DNA of 64,000 nucleotides from the NCBI RefSeq assembly GCF_000964465.1, contig NZ_BANH01000040.1, positions 1-64,000 of the forward strand, read 5' to 3'. The notes below the pieces were generated by a model. That model made no database searches. It saw nothing but the letters and a program-made list of their open reading frames with translations, and was not told the origin of the DNA. Shown here piece by piece: positions 27,381-36,900 of this stretch; the first letter of the stretch is position 1; each line of letters opens with the position of its first letter. The DNA comes from Gluconobacter thailandicus F149-1 = NBRC 100600 (GTDB lineage Bacteria; Pseudomonadota; Alphaproteobacteria; Acetobacterales; Acetobacteraceae). Position numbers and translations under genes: made by a program.

Positions 27381-27977
27381 ATGATGATCAGCAATGACAT
27401 CGAACAGCTGATTTCCATGCTGTCCCGTCTGCCGGGACTTGGGCCACGTTCCGCGCGGCGGGCTGCCCTCAGCCTGCTGCGCCAGCCAGAGGCCAGGATG
27501 CTGCCTCTGGCGCATCTCATGGAGCGGGCGGCAACAAGTGTGCGGACCTGCTCGCTCTGCGGCAATCTCGATACGGTCGATCCCTGTCATATCTGCACGG
27601 ATGCTCACCGTGATCGCGGTCTGGTCTGTGTTGTTGAGACTGTCGGTGATCTCTGGGCGCTGGAGCGGGCCGGAGTGCATCGGGGCGTCTATCAGGTTCT
27701 GGGAGGCACGCTTTCGGCGCTCGCAGGGCTTGGGCCGGATGATCTGAATGTCGCGTCTTTGCTGGATCGTATTGCCGAAGGTGGCGTGCGGGAGGTCATT
27801 CTGGCCCTTGGCGCGACTGTTGAAGGTGCAACAACGGCGCACTGGCTTCAGGAAAAACTTGCTCCGACGGATGTGACGGTCAGCCGTGTCGGTCATGGTG
27901 TTCCGATGGGTGGGGCGCTGGATGTGCTGGATGATGGCACGCTCGCCGCTGCCCTGATTGCACGACGGGCCTTATGA
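27381..27977 (+). CDS. recR: Recombination mediator protein RecR
   Basis: A 198-residue protein acting with RecO and RecF to load RecA on gapped DNA. The N-terminal helix-hairpin-helix region is LISMLSRLPGLGPRSARRAAL. A Cys4 zinc finger follows (CSLCG and CHIC), then the Toprim domain with VVETVGDLWALER and a Walker-like VSRVGHGVPMGGALDVLD. It lies 25 bp after ybaB and overlaps the next gene by 4 bp. Confidence 0.95.
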   Translation: MMISNDIEQLISMLSRLPGLGPRSARRAALSLLRQPEARMLPLAHLMERAATSVRTCSLCGNLDTVDPCHICTDAHRDRGLVCVVETVGDLWALERAGVHRGVYQVLGGTLSALAGLGPDDLNVASLLDRIAEGGVREVILALGATVEGATTAHWLQEKLAPTDVTVSRVGHGVPMGGALDVLDDGTLAAALIARRAL

Positions 27978-28717
27978 TCTCTCCGCACGTTCCCCGTACG
28001 GCCCTTGTGACGGGAGGAGCCCGGCGCATTGGGCGTGCGCTGGTCGAAATGCTAGTGCAGCAGGGCTTCACGGTGGCCATCCATTATCGTGACAGCGAGG
28101 CGGATGCTCAGGCGCTTCTCCGGCAGATCGGCGGTCGCGGCTGTCTTCTGAAAGCGGATCTGGCTTCTGAAAAAGACGTTGAGGCACTCGTTGCCGACGC
28201 CACGAACAAGCTGGGGCCGATCGGAATCCTCATCAACAACGCTTCGGCGTTTACGCGCGATGAGATCGAGACGGCGACCCGCGAAAGCTGGGACCGGCAT
28301 ATTGAGCCGAATCTGAGAGCACCGTTTGTTCTCTCGCAGGCCATGGCAAAGGCTTTGCCTGAAGATGCGGAAGGTCTGATTCTGAACATGCTGGATCAGC
28401 GTGTCTGGAATCTCACGCCGCATTTCGTCAGCTACACGGTCTCCAAGGCGGGTTTATGGACCCTGACGCAGACGCTCGCTCTCGCGCTGGCACCACGGAT
28501 TCGCGTCAATGCCATCGGGCCAGGGCCTGTTCTGCCGGCTGTAGGACAGTCTCAGGAACATTTTGATCGGATGTGTGCAGGAACGCCCCTGAAGCGTGGT
28601 GCCTCGCCTGAGGAGATTGCTCAGGCTGCTCTGGCCTTGTTCTCGCTGCCATCCGTAACGGGGCAGATGCTGGCCATGGATGGCGGTCAGCACCTGAACT
28701 GGTCACCCGCCCGATAA
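27974..28717 (+). CDS. SDR oxidoreductase, pteridine reductase/FolM-like
   Basis: A 247-residue short-chain dehydrogenase with TGGARRIGRALVEML (an Arg-rich NADPH motif), INNASAF, and the catalytic YTVSK. The C-terminal end MDGGQHLNW is characteristic of the pteridine reductase/dihydromonapterin reductase group in alphaproteobacteria. The likely role is NADPH-dependent reduction of dihydropterins. It is translationally coupled to recR by an ATGA overlap, which says more about genome packing than function. It converges on a lipoprotein gene 14 bp away. Confidence 0.8.
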   Translation: MISPHVPRTALVTGGARRIGRALVEMLVQQGFTVAIHYRDSEADAQALLRQIGGRGCLLKADLASEKDVEALVADATNKLGPIGILINNASAFTRDEIETATRESWDRHIEPNLRAPFVLSQAMAKALPEDAEGLILNMLDQRVWNLTPHFVSYTVSKAGLWTLTQTLALALAPRIRVNAIGPGPVLPAVGQSQEHFDRMCAGTPLKRGASPEEIAQAALALFSLPSVTGQMLAMDGGQHLNWSPAR

Positions 28718-28733
28718 ATTCCCCGATAAATTC
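28710..28733. repeat. 12-bp tandem duplication at a convergent gene junction
   Basis: CCCGATAAATTC occurs twice in a row without mismatch. The first copy contains the stop codon of the SDR gene; the second overlaps the stop codon of the opposing lipoprotein gene. It looks like a recent slippage duplication. Confidence 0.9.
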
Positions 28734-29319
28734 AGGGCTGAGGTTTCAGAGCCGCTGGAAGATAATCTTCCACAACCAGAGAAATAGGGGCGTTGTCAGA
28801 GGCGCGTCGAAGCATCGCTCTGTTTTCCAGAACGATTCCCGTAGCGGGATCAGGAAAATGCGATTCGAGTCGCTGTCGATGGAAATGCGTGTCCGCAACG
28901 GCCTTGCCGAATGGCGTGTCCGTCGTTTCCAGAACATGGTTCATGTCTGCGGTCAGTCGTTCCGGAACATACCAGTTCCACGCGTCTGACAGCGGAATAT
29001 CCCCACAGAGAAGCTGAACATGCCGAGTACGGATCTGATCGGCCTTCTGCACATCCAGCAGAAGAAGAATATCTCCGGACGGCTGTTCCTGGGCTGGAAG
29101 GCGCACCACCCGGATAGGGAGGCCGCAATGTTCCTGAAGGACCGCTGTTGCGCTTGGATGGCGCTCCAGCCGGTCGTTCAATGCACGAACGGCCGCGCCA
29201 TCCGGGGACGAAGCGTCTCCCGGACCGGCGCAGCCGCTCAATGCTGCTGCAAAGGAAAGAGCACGGACAACCTTAGTGGTCGTCCCGGTCGTCCTTGTCA
29301 GTCGTGACTTCGATGTCAT
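28732..29319 (-). CDS. Putative lipoprotein of unknown function
   Basis: A 195-residue protein with a plausible lipoprotein signal: a basic N-terminus, the hydrophobic run VVRALSFAAALSGC and a Cys lipobox followed by AGPGDASSPDG. The mature part has no motif I recognise; it contains an aromatic stretch SDAWNWYVPERL and two Cys residues (HCGLP and LLCGD) that might form a disulfide. The only usable in-frame start near the signal is the ATG at 29319, inside the end of the upstream zinc-ribbon gene (47-bp overlap in another frame). Lack of a clear ribosome site suggests translational coupling. Confidence 0.6.
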   Translation of the reverse strand: MTSKSRLTRTTGTTTKVVRALSFAAALSGCAGPGDASSPDGAAVRALNDRLERHPSATAVLQEHCGLPIRVVRLPAQEQPSGDILLLLDVQKADQIRTRHVQLLCGDIPLSDAWNWYVPERLTADMNHVLETTDTPFGKAVADTHFHRQRLESHFPDPATGIVLENRAMLRRASDNAPISLVVEDYLPAALKPQP

Positions 29320-29605
29320 TCGAAAGATCATCGTCATCGTCCAGATCATCGTCTGCCGCGATGACATCGTCATCGGCATCATCATCCGTGTCCAGATCGA
29401 CGTCGACATCATCTTCGTTCTCCTCGGGCTGAGCCTTCGGATCTTTCTCTTCCGGCAGCGGGCCTTCGCTGCGCTTGAGACGGCCGATGTCATTCGGCTG
29501 GGTGGTGCCACATTTAGGGCACACGGTAGGGACGCGGTTCAGGTCATAGAAGCGGGCGCCGCACTCAACGCACGTCCGTTTTAGACCGAGTTCGGGTTTT
29601 GCCAT
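29273..29605 (-). CDS. TIGR02300 (FYDLN acid) family zinc-ribbon protein
   Basis: A 110-residue protein with an N-terminal zinc ribbon (CVECG and CPKCG) around the defining phrase ARFYDLNRVPTVCPKC, then a strongly acidic low-complexity tail of Asp and Glu. The family is restricted largely to alphaproteobacteria, and its function is not known to me. The acidic tail suggests binding to a basic protein or nucleic-acid mimicry (inference). The start is set at MAKPELGLKR, the conserved family N-terminus, rather than six codons upstream. It diverges from aroA. Confidence 0.9.
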   Translation of the reverse strand: MAKPELGLKRTCVECGARFYDLNRVPTVCPKCGTTQPNDIGRLKRSEGPLPEEKDPKAQPEENEDDVDVDLDTDDDADDDVIAADDDLDDDDDLSNDIEVTTDKDDRDDH

Positions 29606-29743
29606 GTTGTGCAAGCCTGCCAATGCCTCGGATAAGGAACGCGGCCATGCCAGCTTGTTTCCGCCATGTCAAACCCGAAGTGTCCCAAAAACTGCATGAG
29701 CGGACAGTTTTGAAGGTGATTGACAGGCAGGAATGACCCTCGC

Positions 29744-31081
29744 ATGAACAGGGCTATGCAAGCGCGACCTCTGACAGTTTCCGCGTCCCCGAAGGGACTT
29801 TCCGGCCGTACCCGCGTACCGGGTGACAAATCCATCAGCCACCGTTCGCTGATGCTGGCCTCTCTCGCACATGGCCGTACGCATGTTTACGGCCTTCTGG
29901 AGGGCGAAGACGTCCTGCGGACCGCCGACGCCATGCGCGCGCTGGGTGCGACCATCACCCGCGATGGTGCCGTCTGGACCATCGACGGCCGGGGCGTTGG
30001 CGAACTGATCGAGCCAGCCGATGTGCTGGATATGGGCAACTCCGGAACGGCCGCGCGCCTTCTGTCCGGTATTCTCTCGTCCCACAAAATGAACAGTGTC
30101 ATGACCGGGGATGCGTCCCTGCGTTCCCGCCCGATGCGTCGTGTCATGGATCCACTGTCAAAGAATGGCTCCGAATTTCTGGCCCGTGAAGGTGGGCGTC
30201 TGCCGATGGCTGTCCGCGGTGATGGTCAGGCCAAGCCGCTTGAATACCGCCTTCCGGTTGCATCAGCGCAGGTCAAATCCGCTGTTCTGCTGGCCGGTCT
30301 GAATGCGGTCGGCAAGACGGTTGTGGAAGAGCCTGTCGCGACCCGTGATCACACCGAAAACATGTTGCGTCATTTTGGTGTCGAAGTTGATGTCTCTGTT
30401 CTCGATGCGGGTGGACGTCGAATCGAACTGACCGGTCCGGTGAAGCTGACAGCCCGTGACGTGACGGTGCCGGGCGATCCGTCCTCATCAGCTTTCCCCC
30501 TGGTGGCCGCCCTTCTGGTGCCGGGCTCTGATCTGCTGATCGAGAATGTGGGACTGAACCCCCTGCGGACAGGTCTTTTCACGACGCTGCTCGAAATGGG
30601 TGCCGATCTGACGATTGAGAACGAGCGTGTCGAAGGTGGCGAGCCTGTGGGCGACCTTCGCGTTCGTCATAGCAAGCTCAAGGGTGTGGATGTACCGCCT
30701 GAGCGTGCGCCTTCGATGATTGATGAATATCCGGTTCTGGCCGTGGCCTGTGCCTTCGCGGAAGGTTCCTCCCGTCTGCGGGGTCTGGAAGAACTGCGCG
30801 TGAAGGAAAGCGACCGTCTGGCCGCCACGGTTTCGCTGCTCAACGTCAATGGTGCGGAAACCGAAGTCGTGGGCGATGACCTGATCGTTCAGGGCTTCAA
30901 GGGACCGTTGGGTGGTGGCACCGTGACGACGCACATGGATCACCGTTTGGCCATGAGCGGCATTGTGTTCGGTCTTGCCGCGCAGAAGCCGGTTCATATC
31001 GACGACACGGCTTTCATCGAGACCAGCTTTCCCGGCTTTGTTGACCTGATGAACGCACTGGGCGCGGATATCCGGGCATGA
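29744..31081 (+). CDS. aroA: 3-phosphoshikimate 1-carboxyvinyltransferase (EPSP synthase), class II type
   Basis: A 445-residue shikimate-pathway enzyme making EPSP from shikimate-3-phosphate and PEP. DKSISHRSLMLASLA, SAQVKSAVLLAGLN, TRDHTENMLRHFG and APSMIDEYP follow the class II (Agrobacterium CP4-like) pattern rather than the E. coli class. The loop at the PEP/glyphosate site reads GNSGTAAR, with Gly where, from memory, CP4 has Ala. The ATG at 29744 or 29756 is plausible; an in-frame TTG at 29720 is less so. It overlaps cmk by 4 bp (ATGA), the common aroA-cmk-rpsA order. Confidence 0.95.
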   Translation: MNRAMQARPLTVSASPKGLSGRTRVPGDKSISHRSLMLASLAHGRTHVYGLLEGEDVLRTADAMRALGATITRDGAVWTIDGRGVGELIEPADVLDMGNSGTAARLLSGILSSHKMNSVMTGDASLRSRPMRRVMDPLSKNGSEFLAREGGRLPMAVRGDGQAKPLEYRLPVASAQVKSAVLLAGLNAVGKTVVEEPVATRDHTENMLRHFGVEVDVSVLDAGGRRIELTGPVKLTARDVTVPGDPSSSAFPLVAALLVPGSDLLIENVGLNPLRTGLFTTLLEMGADLTIENERVEGGEPVGDLRVRHSKLKGVDVPPERAPSMIDEYPVLAVACAFAEGSSRLRGLEELRVKESDRLAATVSLLNVNGAETEVVGDDLIVQGFKGPLGGGTVTTHMDHRLAMSGIVFGLAAQKPVHIDDTAFIETSFPGFVDLMNALGADIRA

Positions 31082-31716
31082 GCCATCCGCTCATCATTGC
31101 CGTGGATGGGCCAGCCGCAGCCGGGAAGGGAACGCTGGCCAAGGCGCTCGCGGCCCGGCTGGGTCTGCCGTATCTGGATACGGGGTTGCTGTACCGCGCT
31201 GTTGCGCGCCGGATGGTGAATGCGGGTCTGGACCCGGCGGGAGATGCGTCTGCCCAGGCGCAGGCACTCCAGCCGGAAGATCTTGCCCGAACGGATCTCC
31301 GTGTTCCGGAAATCGACCGGGGGGCCTCTCTTGTGGCGGCCCAACCAGCGGTTCGTGCAGCTCTTCTTGATCGTCAGCGCGTGTTTGCCACGCAGAGCGG
31401 CGCGGTTGTGGATGGCCGTGACATCGGAACTGTCGTCTTTCCGGACGCAGACGTGAAGTTCTTCATCACGGCCTCTCCCAGAACTCGCGCTCTGCGTCGT
31501 CATCGTCAGGTTCATGGCGAGGCTGCTCTGGCCGAGGCTGAACTTGAAGCGGCTGTCGCCGAGATTGTCGCGCGGGACTCGCGGGATTCTTCGCGAGATA
31601 CGGCACCACTTCTACAGGCTGTGGACGCTGTTCTGATTGAGACAGACGACCTTTCCGCAGAACAAGTGCTTGAAAAAGCCTGTGAAGAAGTCACACGCCG
31701 AAAGGGCCGCTCCTGA
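31078..31716 (+). CDS. cmk: Cytidylate kinase
   Basis: A 212-residue nucleoside monophosphate kinase that phosphorylates CMP and dCMP with ATP. The P-loop GPAAAGKGTLAKALA is at residues 10-24, followed by YLDTGLLYRAVA and DGRDIGTVVFPDADVKFFITASP with the CMP-binding residues. The length is standard. It lies between aroA (overlap) and rpsA (252-bp gap). Confidence 0.95.
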   Translation: MSHPLIIAVDGPAAAGKGTLAKALAARLGLPYLDTGLLYRAVARRMVNAGLDPAGDASAQAQALQPEDLARTDLRVPEIDRGASLVAAQPAVRAALLDRQRVFATQSGAVVDGRDIGTVVFPDADVKFFITASPRTRALRRHRQVHGEAALAEAELEAAVAEIVARDSRDSSRDTAPLLQAVDAVLIETDDLSAEQVLEKACEEVTRRKGRS

Positions 31717-31751
31717 TTGCCCGCAGAGAGCGGCCAAACACCCGTTTTTTT
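31705..31751 (+). terminator. Possible terminator after cmk
   Basis: GGCCGCTC (31705-31712) pairs with GAGCGGCC (31728-31735). A run of seven T follows after nine bases. The spacing to the T-run is longer than ideal, so it may be a partial terminator before rpsA. Confidence 0.4.
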
Positions 31752-31968
31752 ATTGACAGAGCGCCCACTGAGGGTGTTTTTGCGGGCTAGCACTGTGTCC
31801 GTAAGGGGCACGATGTCGTCTGTCGCGCGTATTTGCGCGCAGGCTTAACCTAACAGACCCGCCCTGACCTCTGATGGCAGCGGGGAGTCGTCACGACAGA
31901 TCCTGATCCTCGTGGCGCAGACGTGGATGATCGGTTTCAGGCCGAAAATCCGGGAATATTGTATTTAC
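31752..31968 (+). promoter_or_regulatory. rpsA leader region
   Basis: The roughly 215 bp before rpsA include a good -35-like TTGACA at 31753-31758, but no matching -10 at the normal distance; GGCTAG at 31785 is too far. The rest has no recognisable RNA element. Autoregulation by S1 through this leader is known in E. coli and possible here. Confidence 0.3.
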
Positions 31969-33678
31969 ATGGCTTCAGCCAATCAGACCCCTGCCGATCA
32001 CGGCATGGAAGATTTTGCAGCCCTTCTCGAAGAGACCCTGGGCCGCGACACCGGTTTTGACGGCTCCGTCGTCACCGGTCGCGTGATCCGTCTGACCGAC
32101 GAATTCGCTATCGTTGATGTCGGTCTCAAGAGCGAAGGCCGCGTTTCCCTTAAGGAATTCGGCCCGCCGGGTGTTGCTCCGGACGTAAAGCCGGGCGACG
32201 TTGTCGAGCTGTATGTCGAGCGTTACGAAGACCGTGACGGTTCCATCGTTCTTTCCCGCGAGAAGGCTCGCCGCGAAGAAGCATGGACCGCTCTGGAGCG
32301 TGCATTCGGCAACAACCAGCGCGTTAACGGCACGATCTATGGTCGCGTCAAGGGTGGCTTCACGGTTGATCTGGGCGGCGCAATGGCGTTCCTTCCGGGC
32401 AGCCAGGTTGACATCCGTCCGGTTCGTGACGTCGGCCCGCTGATGGGTCAGCCGCAGCCGTTCCAGATCCTGAAGATGGATCGCGCACGTGGCAACATCG
32501 TCGTGTCCCGTCGTGCCGTTCTTGAAGAAACCCGCGCAGAACAGCGTTCCGAGCTGATCCAGGGCCTGAAGGAAGGCATGATCCTTGACGGCGTCGTCAA
32601 GAACATCACCGACTACGGTGCGTTCGTTGACCTCGGCGGCGTTGACGGCCTCCTGCATGTCACGGACATCGCCTGGAAGCGCATCAACCACCCGTCCGAA
32701 GCTCTGCAGATCGGTCAGCCGGTTCGCGTGCAGGTCATCCGCTTCAACCCGGACACGCAGCGTATCTCCCTCGGCATGAAGCAGCTTGAAGCTGATCCGT
32801 GGGAAAATGTTGCACTCAAGTACCCGGCAAATGCCCGTTTCACGGGTCGCGTCACGAACATCACCGACTACGGTGCATTCGTCGAGCTGGAGCCTGGCGT
32901 CGAAGGTCTGGTGCACGTTTCCGAAATGTCCTGGACGAAGAAGAACGTCCATCCGGGCAAGATCGTCGCTACTTCCCAGGAAGTCGACGTCATGGTTCTG
33001 GACGTGGATAGCTCCAAGCGTCGTATTTCCCTTGGTCTCAAGCAGGTTCAGCGCAACCCTTGGGAGCAGTTCGAAGAAGAGCACAAGGTTGGCTCTGTCA
33101 TCGAAGGCGAAATCCGCAACATCACCGAGTTTGGTCTGTTCATCGGCCTCTCCGCAGACATCGACGGCATGGTTCACATGTCCGACCTGTCCTGGGACGA
33201 AGCTGGCGAAGCAGCCATGGCGAACTACGAGAAGGGTCAGGTCGTCAAGGCCAAGGTCCTCGACGTGGATCCTGAGAAGGAGCGCATCTCCCTGGGCATC
33301 AAGCAGCTTCAGGAAGATCCGGCAGCCGACACGCTGGCTCGCATCCAGAAGGGCGCAGTTGTTACCTGTGTCGTGACGGCAGTTCAGACGAACGGTATCG
33401 AAGTGAAGGTCGACGATCTGCTGACCGGCTTCATCCGTCGTGCAGAGCTGGCTCGTGACAAGGCCGAGCAGCGCCCAGAGCGGTTCGCTGTTGGCGAAAA
33501 GGTCGATGCAAAGATCGTTTCCGTTGACCGTGCAGCTCGCAAGCTGGCCCTGACGATCCGTGGCCGTGAGGTCGAGGAAGATAAGGCAGCTATCAACGAG
33601 TACGGTTCTTCTGACTCGGGTGCTTCCCTGGGTGATATCCTTGGCGCGGCAATTCGTCGTCGCACCACGGACGTCTGA
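31969..33678 (+). CDS. rpsA: 30S ribosomal protein S1
   Basis: A 569-residue RNA-binding protein that brings mRNA to the 30S subunit. It has six S1 (OB-fold) repeats; the best conserved carry phrases such as ITDYGAFVDLGGVDGLLHVTDIAW, ITDYGAFVELEPGVEGLVHVSEMSW and ITEFGLFIGLSADIDGMVHMSDLSW. The start at MASANQTPADHG is chosen because the open frame to 31912 adds residues not seen in S1. Strong codon bias (heavy use of CGT, GTC and AAG) fits high expression. A strong terminator follows. Confidence 0.96.
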   Translation: MASANQTPADHGMEDFAALLEETLGRDTGFDGSVVTGRVIRLTDEFAIVDVGLKSEGRVSLKEFGPPGVAPDVKPGDVVELYVERYEDRDGSIVLSREKARREEAWTALERAFGNNQRVNGTIYGRVKGGFTVDLGGAMAFLPGSQVDIRPVRDVGPLMGQPQPFQILKMDRARGNIVVSRRAVLEETRAEQRSELIQGLKEGMILDGVVKNITDYGAFVDLGGVDGLLHVTDIAWKRINHPSEALQIGQPVRVQVIRFNPDTQRISLGMKQLEADPWENVALKYPANARFTGRVTNITDYGAFVELEPGVEGLVHVSEMSWTKKNVHPGKIVATSQEVDVMVLDVDSSKRRISLGLKQVQRNPWEQFEEEHKVGSVIEGEIRNITEFGLFIGLSADIDGMVHMSDLSWDEAGEAAMANYEKGQVVKAKVLDVDPEKERISLGIKQLQEDPAADTLARIQKGAVVTCVVTAVQTNGIEVKVDDLLTGFIRRAELARDKAEQRPERFAVGEKVDAKIVSVDRAARKLALTIRGREVEEDKAAINEYGSSDSGASLGDILGAAIRRRTTDV

Positions 33679-33721
33679 GACCAGAAAATTTTCTCAGCCT
33701 AGTTACTGTGAAGATTTTGGA

Positions 33722-33749
33722 AAAGAGCCGCGGAAGCGGCTCTTTTTTT
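33722..33749 (+). terminator. Rho-independent terminator of rpsA
   Basis: A 10-bp stem AAAGAGCCGC with GCGGCTCTTT and a GGAA tetraloop is followed by a run of seven T. Confidence 0.93.
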
Positions 33750-33913
33750 GTCTGCACTTAAGAAAGCTTCTTTTTTTAGGGGGGTTTTGTTGAAGGAAAC
33801 CTTCGGGTAAGAATTAAGGTACCGTGATAGCGGCAGTCTTTTGCGGCCTATCGCCTGAATGACTGATGGTTTCGGTTCGAGATGGGAGTGGGTGTCAAGC
33901 ACCCAGGAGATTG
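33750..33913 (+). promoter_or_regulatory. Upstream region of the glycosyltransferase cluster
   Basis: About 160 bp with two small hairpins, GAAGG-aaa-CCTTC near 33793 and GGGTG-tcaag-CACCC near 33890, then AGGAG before the ATG at 33914. The hairpin next to the ribosome site might tune translation. No promoter could be placed with confidence. Confidence 0.3.
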
Positions 33914-36900
33914 ATGGCGGTTATTTACAACACAAACTACACCCACAATCCCAATTCCTATCTGACGCTGGCGGTCGAACGGGCCGCCAAATCTTTATTT
34001 GGGAAAGATCAGGTCGTTGTTGCTGACAACATGTCACTTGGCAGTATTGCTGCTTCAGGTGAACATGATGTTCTGATCTGTCTGGATGCACAGCGCATTA
34101 ATCTGGCGCTGATCCGGCGGGTTCGACCTGCTTTCAAGACGCTTATTCTCTGGACGTTTGAAGATCCGTTCATGCGGGATTTCAACGTTGAGAATGCAGG
34201 TCTTTTTGACTACGTCTTCACAAATGACCCATCCTGTGCCGAATATTATAACGGCAAGGGACATTACCTGCCGCTGGCCGCTAGTACGTCCATCCATGAG
34301 CGAAAGGTTCTTCCTGCCAGCGAGCTGGAATACGATATCTTCTTCGCAGGTACGATGTGGCCGAATCGCGTTCAGACATTGCGCCGGGTTATTGCGGCTT
34401 TCCCGGATGCGAAGCTCAAGCTGGTCTGCCCGGGTAACGAGTATCTACCACCACTTCCTGCTGATTTAGCCGCACTCGCCATTCAGCGGCCCATCAGCCA
34501 TGAAGCCTTCATTGATTTTGCGAATGTCAGCGCCGTTACTCTGACAATGTTCCGTGATTATGCCAGCCATGGCGATGTCAGTCAGGCTACAGCTCCGGGT
34601 CCGCGCTTCTTCGAGCTTGCTTTGGCTGGTACGGCACAGGTGGTTGAAGCTCCTGAAAGTATGGCCAGCGAATATTTCGACACGGTTGAGGGCGTCAGCC
34701 TGGCCCGTGATCCGGATAGTGTGGTGGATGCTGTTGCGCGTATTCTGGGTAACAAGAGTACACGTCGCAAGGCGGCCCAGGCTGCTCAGAAGTCCGTTCT
34801 GGCTCATCATCTTTATGAGCATCGCCTTGAGCAGATGCGGGAAATTACCGGAGCGGATTTTGGGCGCCGGAAGGCGTCGGACGTTGTGCCAGTGGCGCGT
34901 CGCCGTCGTCTGCGCATTCTCATGTGCACCCACTCCACCATCCACGAACAGGCCTGGGGTGGCGTGGAGGTCTATCAGCAGGCTCTCTGTTCCCTGCTGG
35001 GGCGTGATATCGAGTTCTTCTACTGGCTGCGTCGTGGAACATTCTGCCGTCTGACAACTGCGAGCGGTCAGGAGCTGGAGCGTTTCGATGTGCCTGAAGT
35101 GGGCTGGCAGGACGCGATGTGTGATGCGCCAGAAGAGATGGCGTTCTCCAGTGTCATCAGCCAGTACAATATGGACATCGTGCATTTCCAGCACCTGGGC
35201 CATCATGCGCTGTCATTGCCCATCATTGCGAAGGCCAATGGTGCAGGCGTTGTCTTTTCAGCGCATGACTTCTGGCTTGTTTCCGCCCGCTACAACCTGC
35301 TCAACCATGAGTTGCGTTATGTAGAAGACGAGGTTCGGTCGGTTCTGTCGGCCGATATTACGCTCAAGGCTTCCGAGAATGTCGAGTATGGTGGCGAACA
35401 GACACGCCGTGCGTTCGTGGCCAAGATGCTGCGTTCTGTCGACGCGATCATGTTCGGAACACAGCATTCGCGTGATCTGACCCATGAGATCTACCCGATC
35501 CTCAACGAAAAGATCAGCCTGATCACAGGTATTCCGAGCCCGGAAAATACCGTATCCGTCAAGCCGAAAGGCTACGAGCCTCTGGGTGAAAAGCCGCTCA
35601 ATATTGCGATTGTTGGAAACTTCCTGCGGACAAAGGGTGCGGACACGATCCTGTCCCTTATTGAGATCGCGCATCCGGATCACTTTGTTTTCCACATCTT
35701 CGGTTATGTGCACCCGGAGTATGAGGCCGTTCTGAATGCGGGACGTCGTTCCAATGTTAAGCTTTATGGCCGCTATGACATGGGTGACATCGAAGCCCTG
35801 AAGAAGGCGGATGTCGCTCTGAACCTGTCGATCTGGCCCGAAACCTATTGCATCTCGCTTTCGGAAGCCTGGCAGAACGGCCTGATTCCCATCGTGACAG
35901 ATGTTGGTGCGCTGGGTGATCGCGTCGAAGACGGCGTCAATGGCTTCAAGGTGCCCATCAACCGCCCCAGCATGGTTCTGGAACGTCTTGAACTGCTGCG
36001 TTCTTCCGAGCCGCTTCGCAAGGCGATCATGGCCAATATCGGCCCGCATCTGTGGACGCATGCCCGCGAATATGCAGACGGCCTTCTTGCACTTTATCAA
36101 GAGGTTGCGCCGCGCCGTCCAATGGGTGTGTCCGATCTTCGTCTGGATGCAGGGCAGGTCCACCTTCTGCCGCATCCGTCATGGCGCCATCAGGCTCCGC
36201 CGCGTCATATTTTTGATCCTCCGACGACGCGTGATCTGTCTGTTGAACTTCCTCTCCCGGTTTCTGACTGGTTCTCCATTCAGGGTGCCGAATGTTACAT
36301 CGACGATGTCTGCCATCATGTCTTCGCAACCGATGAGGACGAGGACTTCAAGGGATCGAACGAATTCCATATTCGTGGCTGGTTCCTGATCCCAGGCGTC
36401 ACCACGGCAGGACGCATGCTTACGGTCCTGATCGGGGAAGACGCGGACAGCCCGTTGATTTTCCTCGAGTGTGAGCGTGAAATTCGCGGTGACATTGTTG
36501 AAATGTTCAATGGTGCCCCACGTCGTTCGGGCTTCTCTGGAAAAGCAGCTCTTCGTGGTAAGTGGTGTGAGGGACGGTTCCGGGTTGGACTGGTCAACGT
36601 CATCAATGGCCAGGCTGCATTCCAGCTGACGTCCATCCAGATTGAAGTCGAGGGTGGCAAAATCGAAACGATCCAGCGTTCGGCTCCTGCAAACGATGTG
36701 ATCCTTGCCGATTTCAATCGTATTTCTCACAGTGACGGTTTGATGCGTGGTATCAAGCTCGCTGCGTTCCAGAAGGGGAAGCTGCACCCATATGGCAATG
36801 GGTTGCTGGAGCACTTTATTGATGAGTTCACGGGTGTTATCGGTGAGCCGGTCAAGGACGTTGAGCCTTTCGGGACCATTGCAATTCGTGGCTGGGCGTT

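Noticed and set aside
31975-33177. 400-residue open frame opposite rpsA
   Set aside because: It mirrors the S1 repeats in antisense and has no ribosome site or recognisable family.
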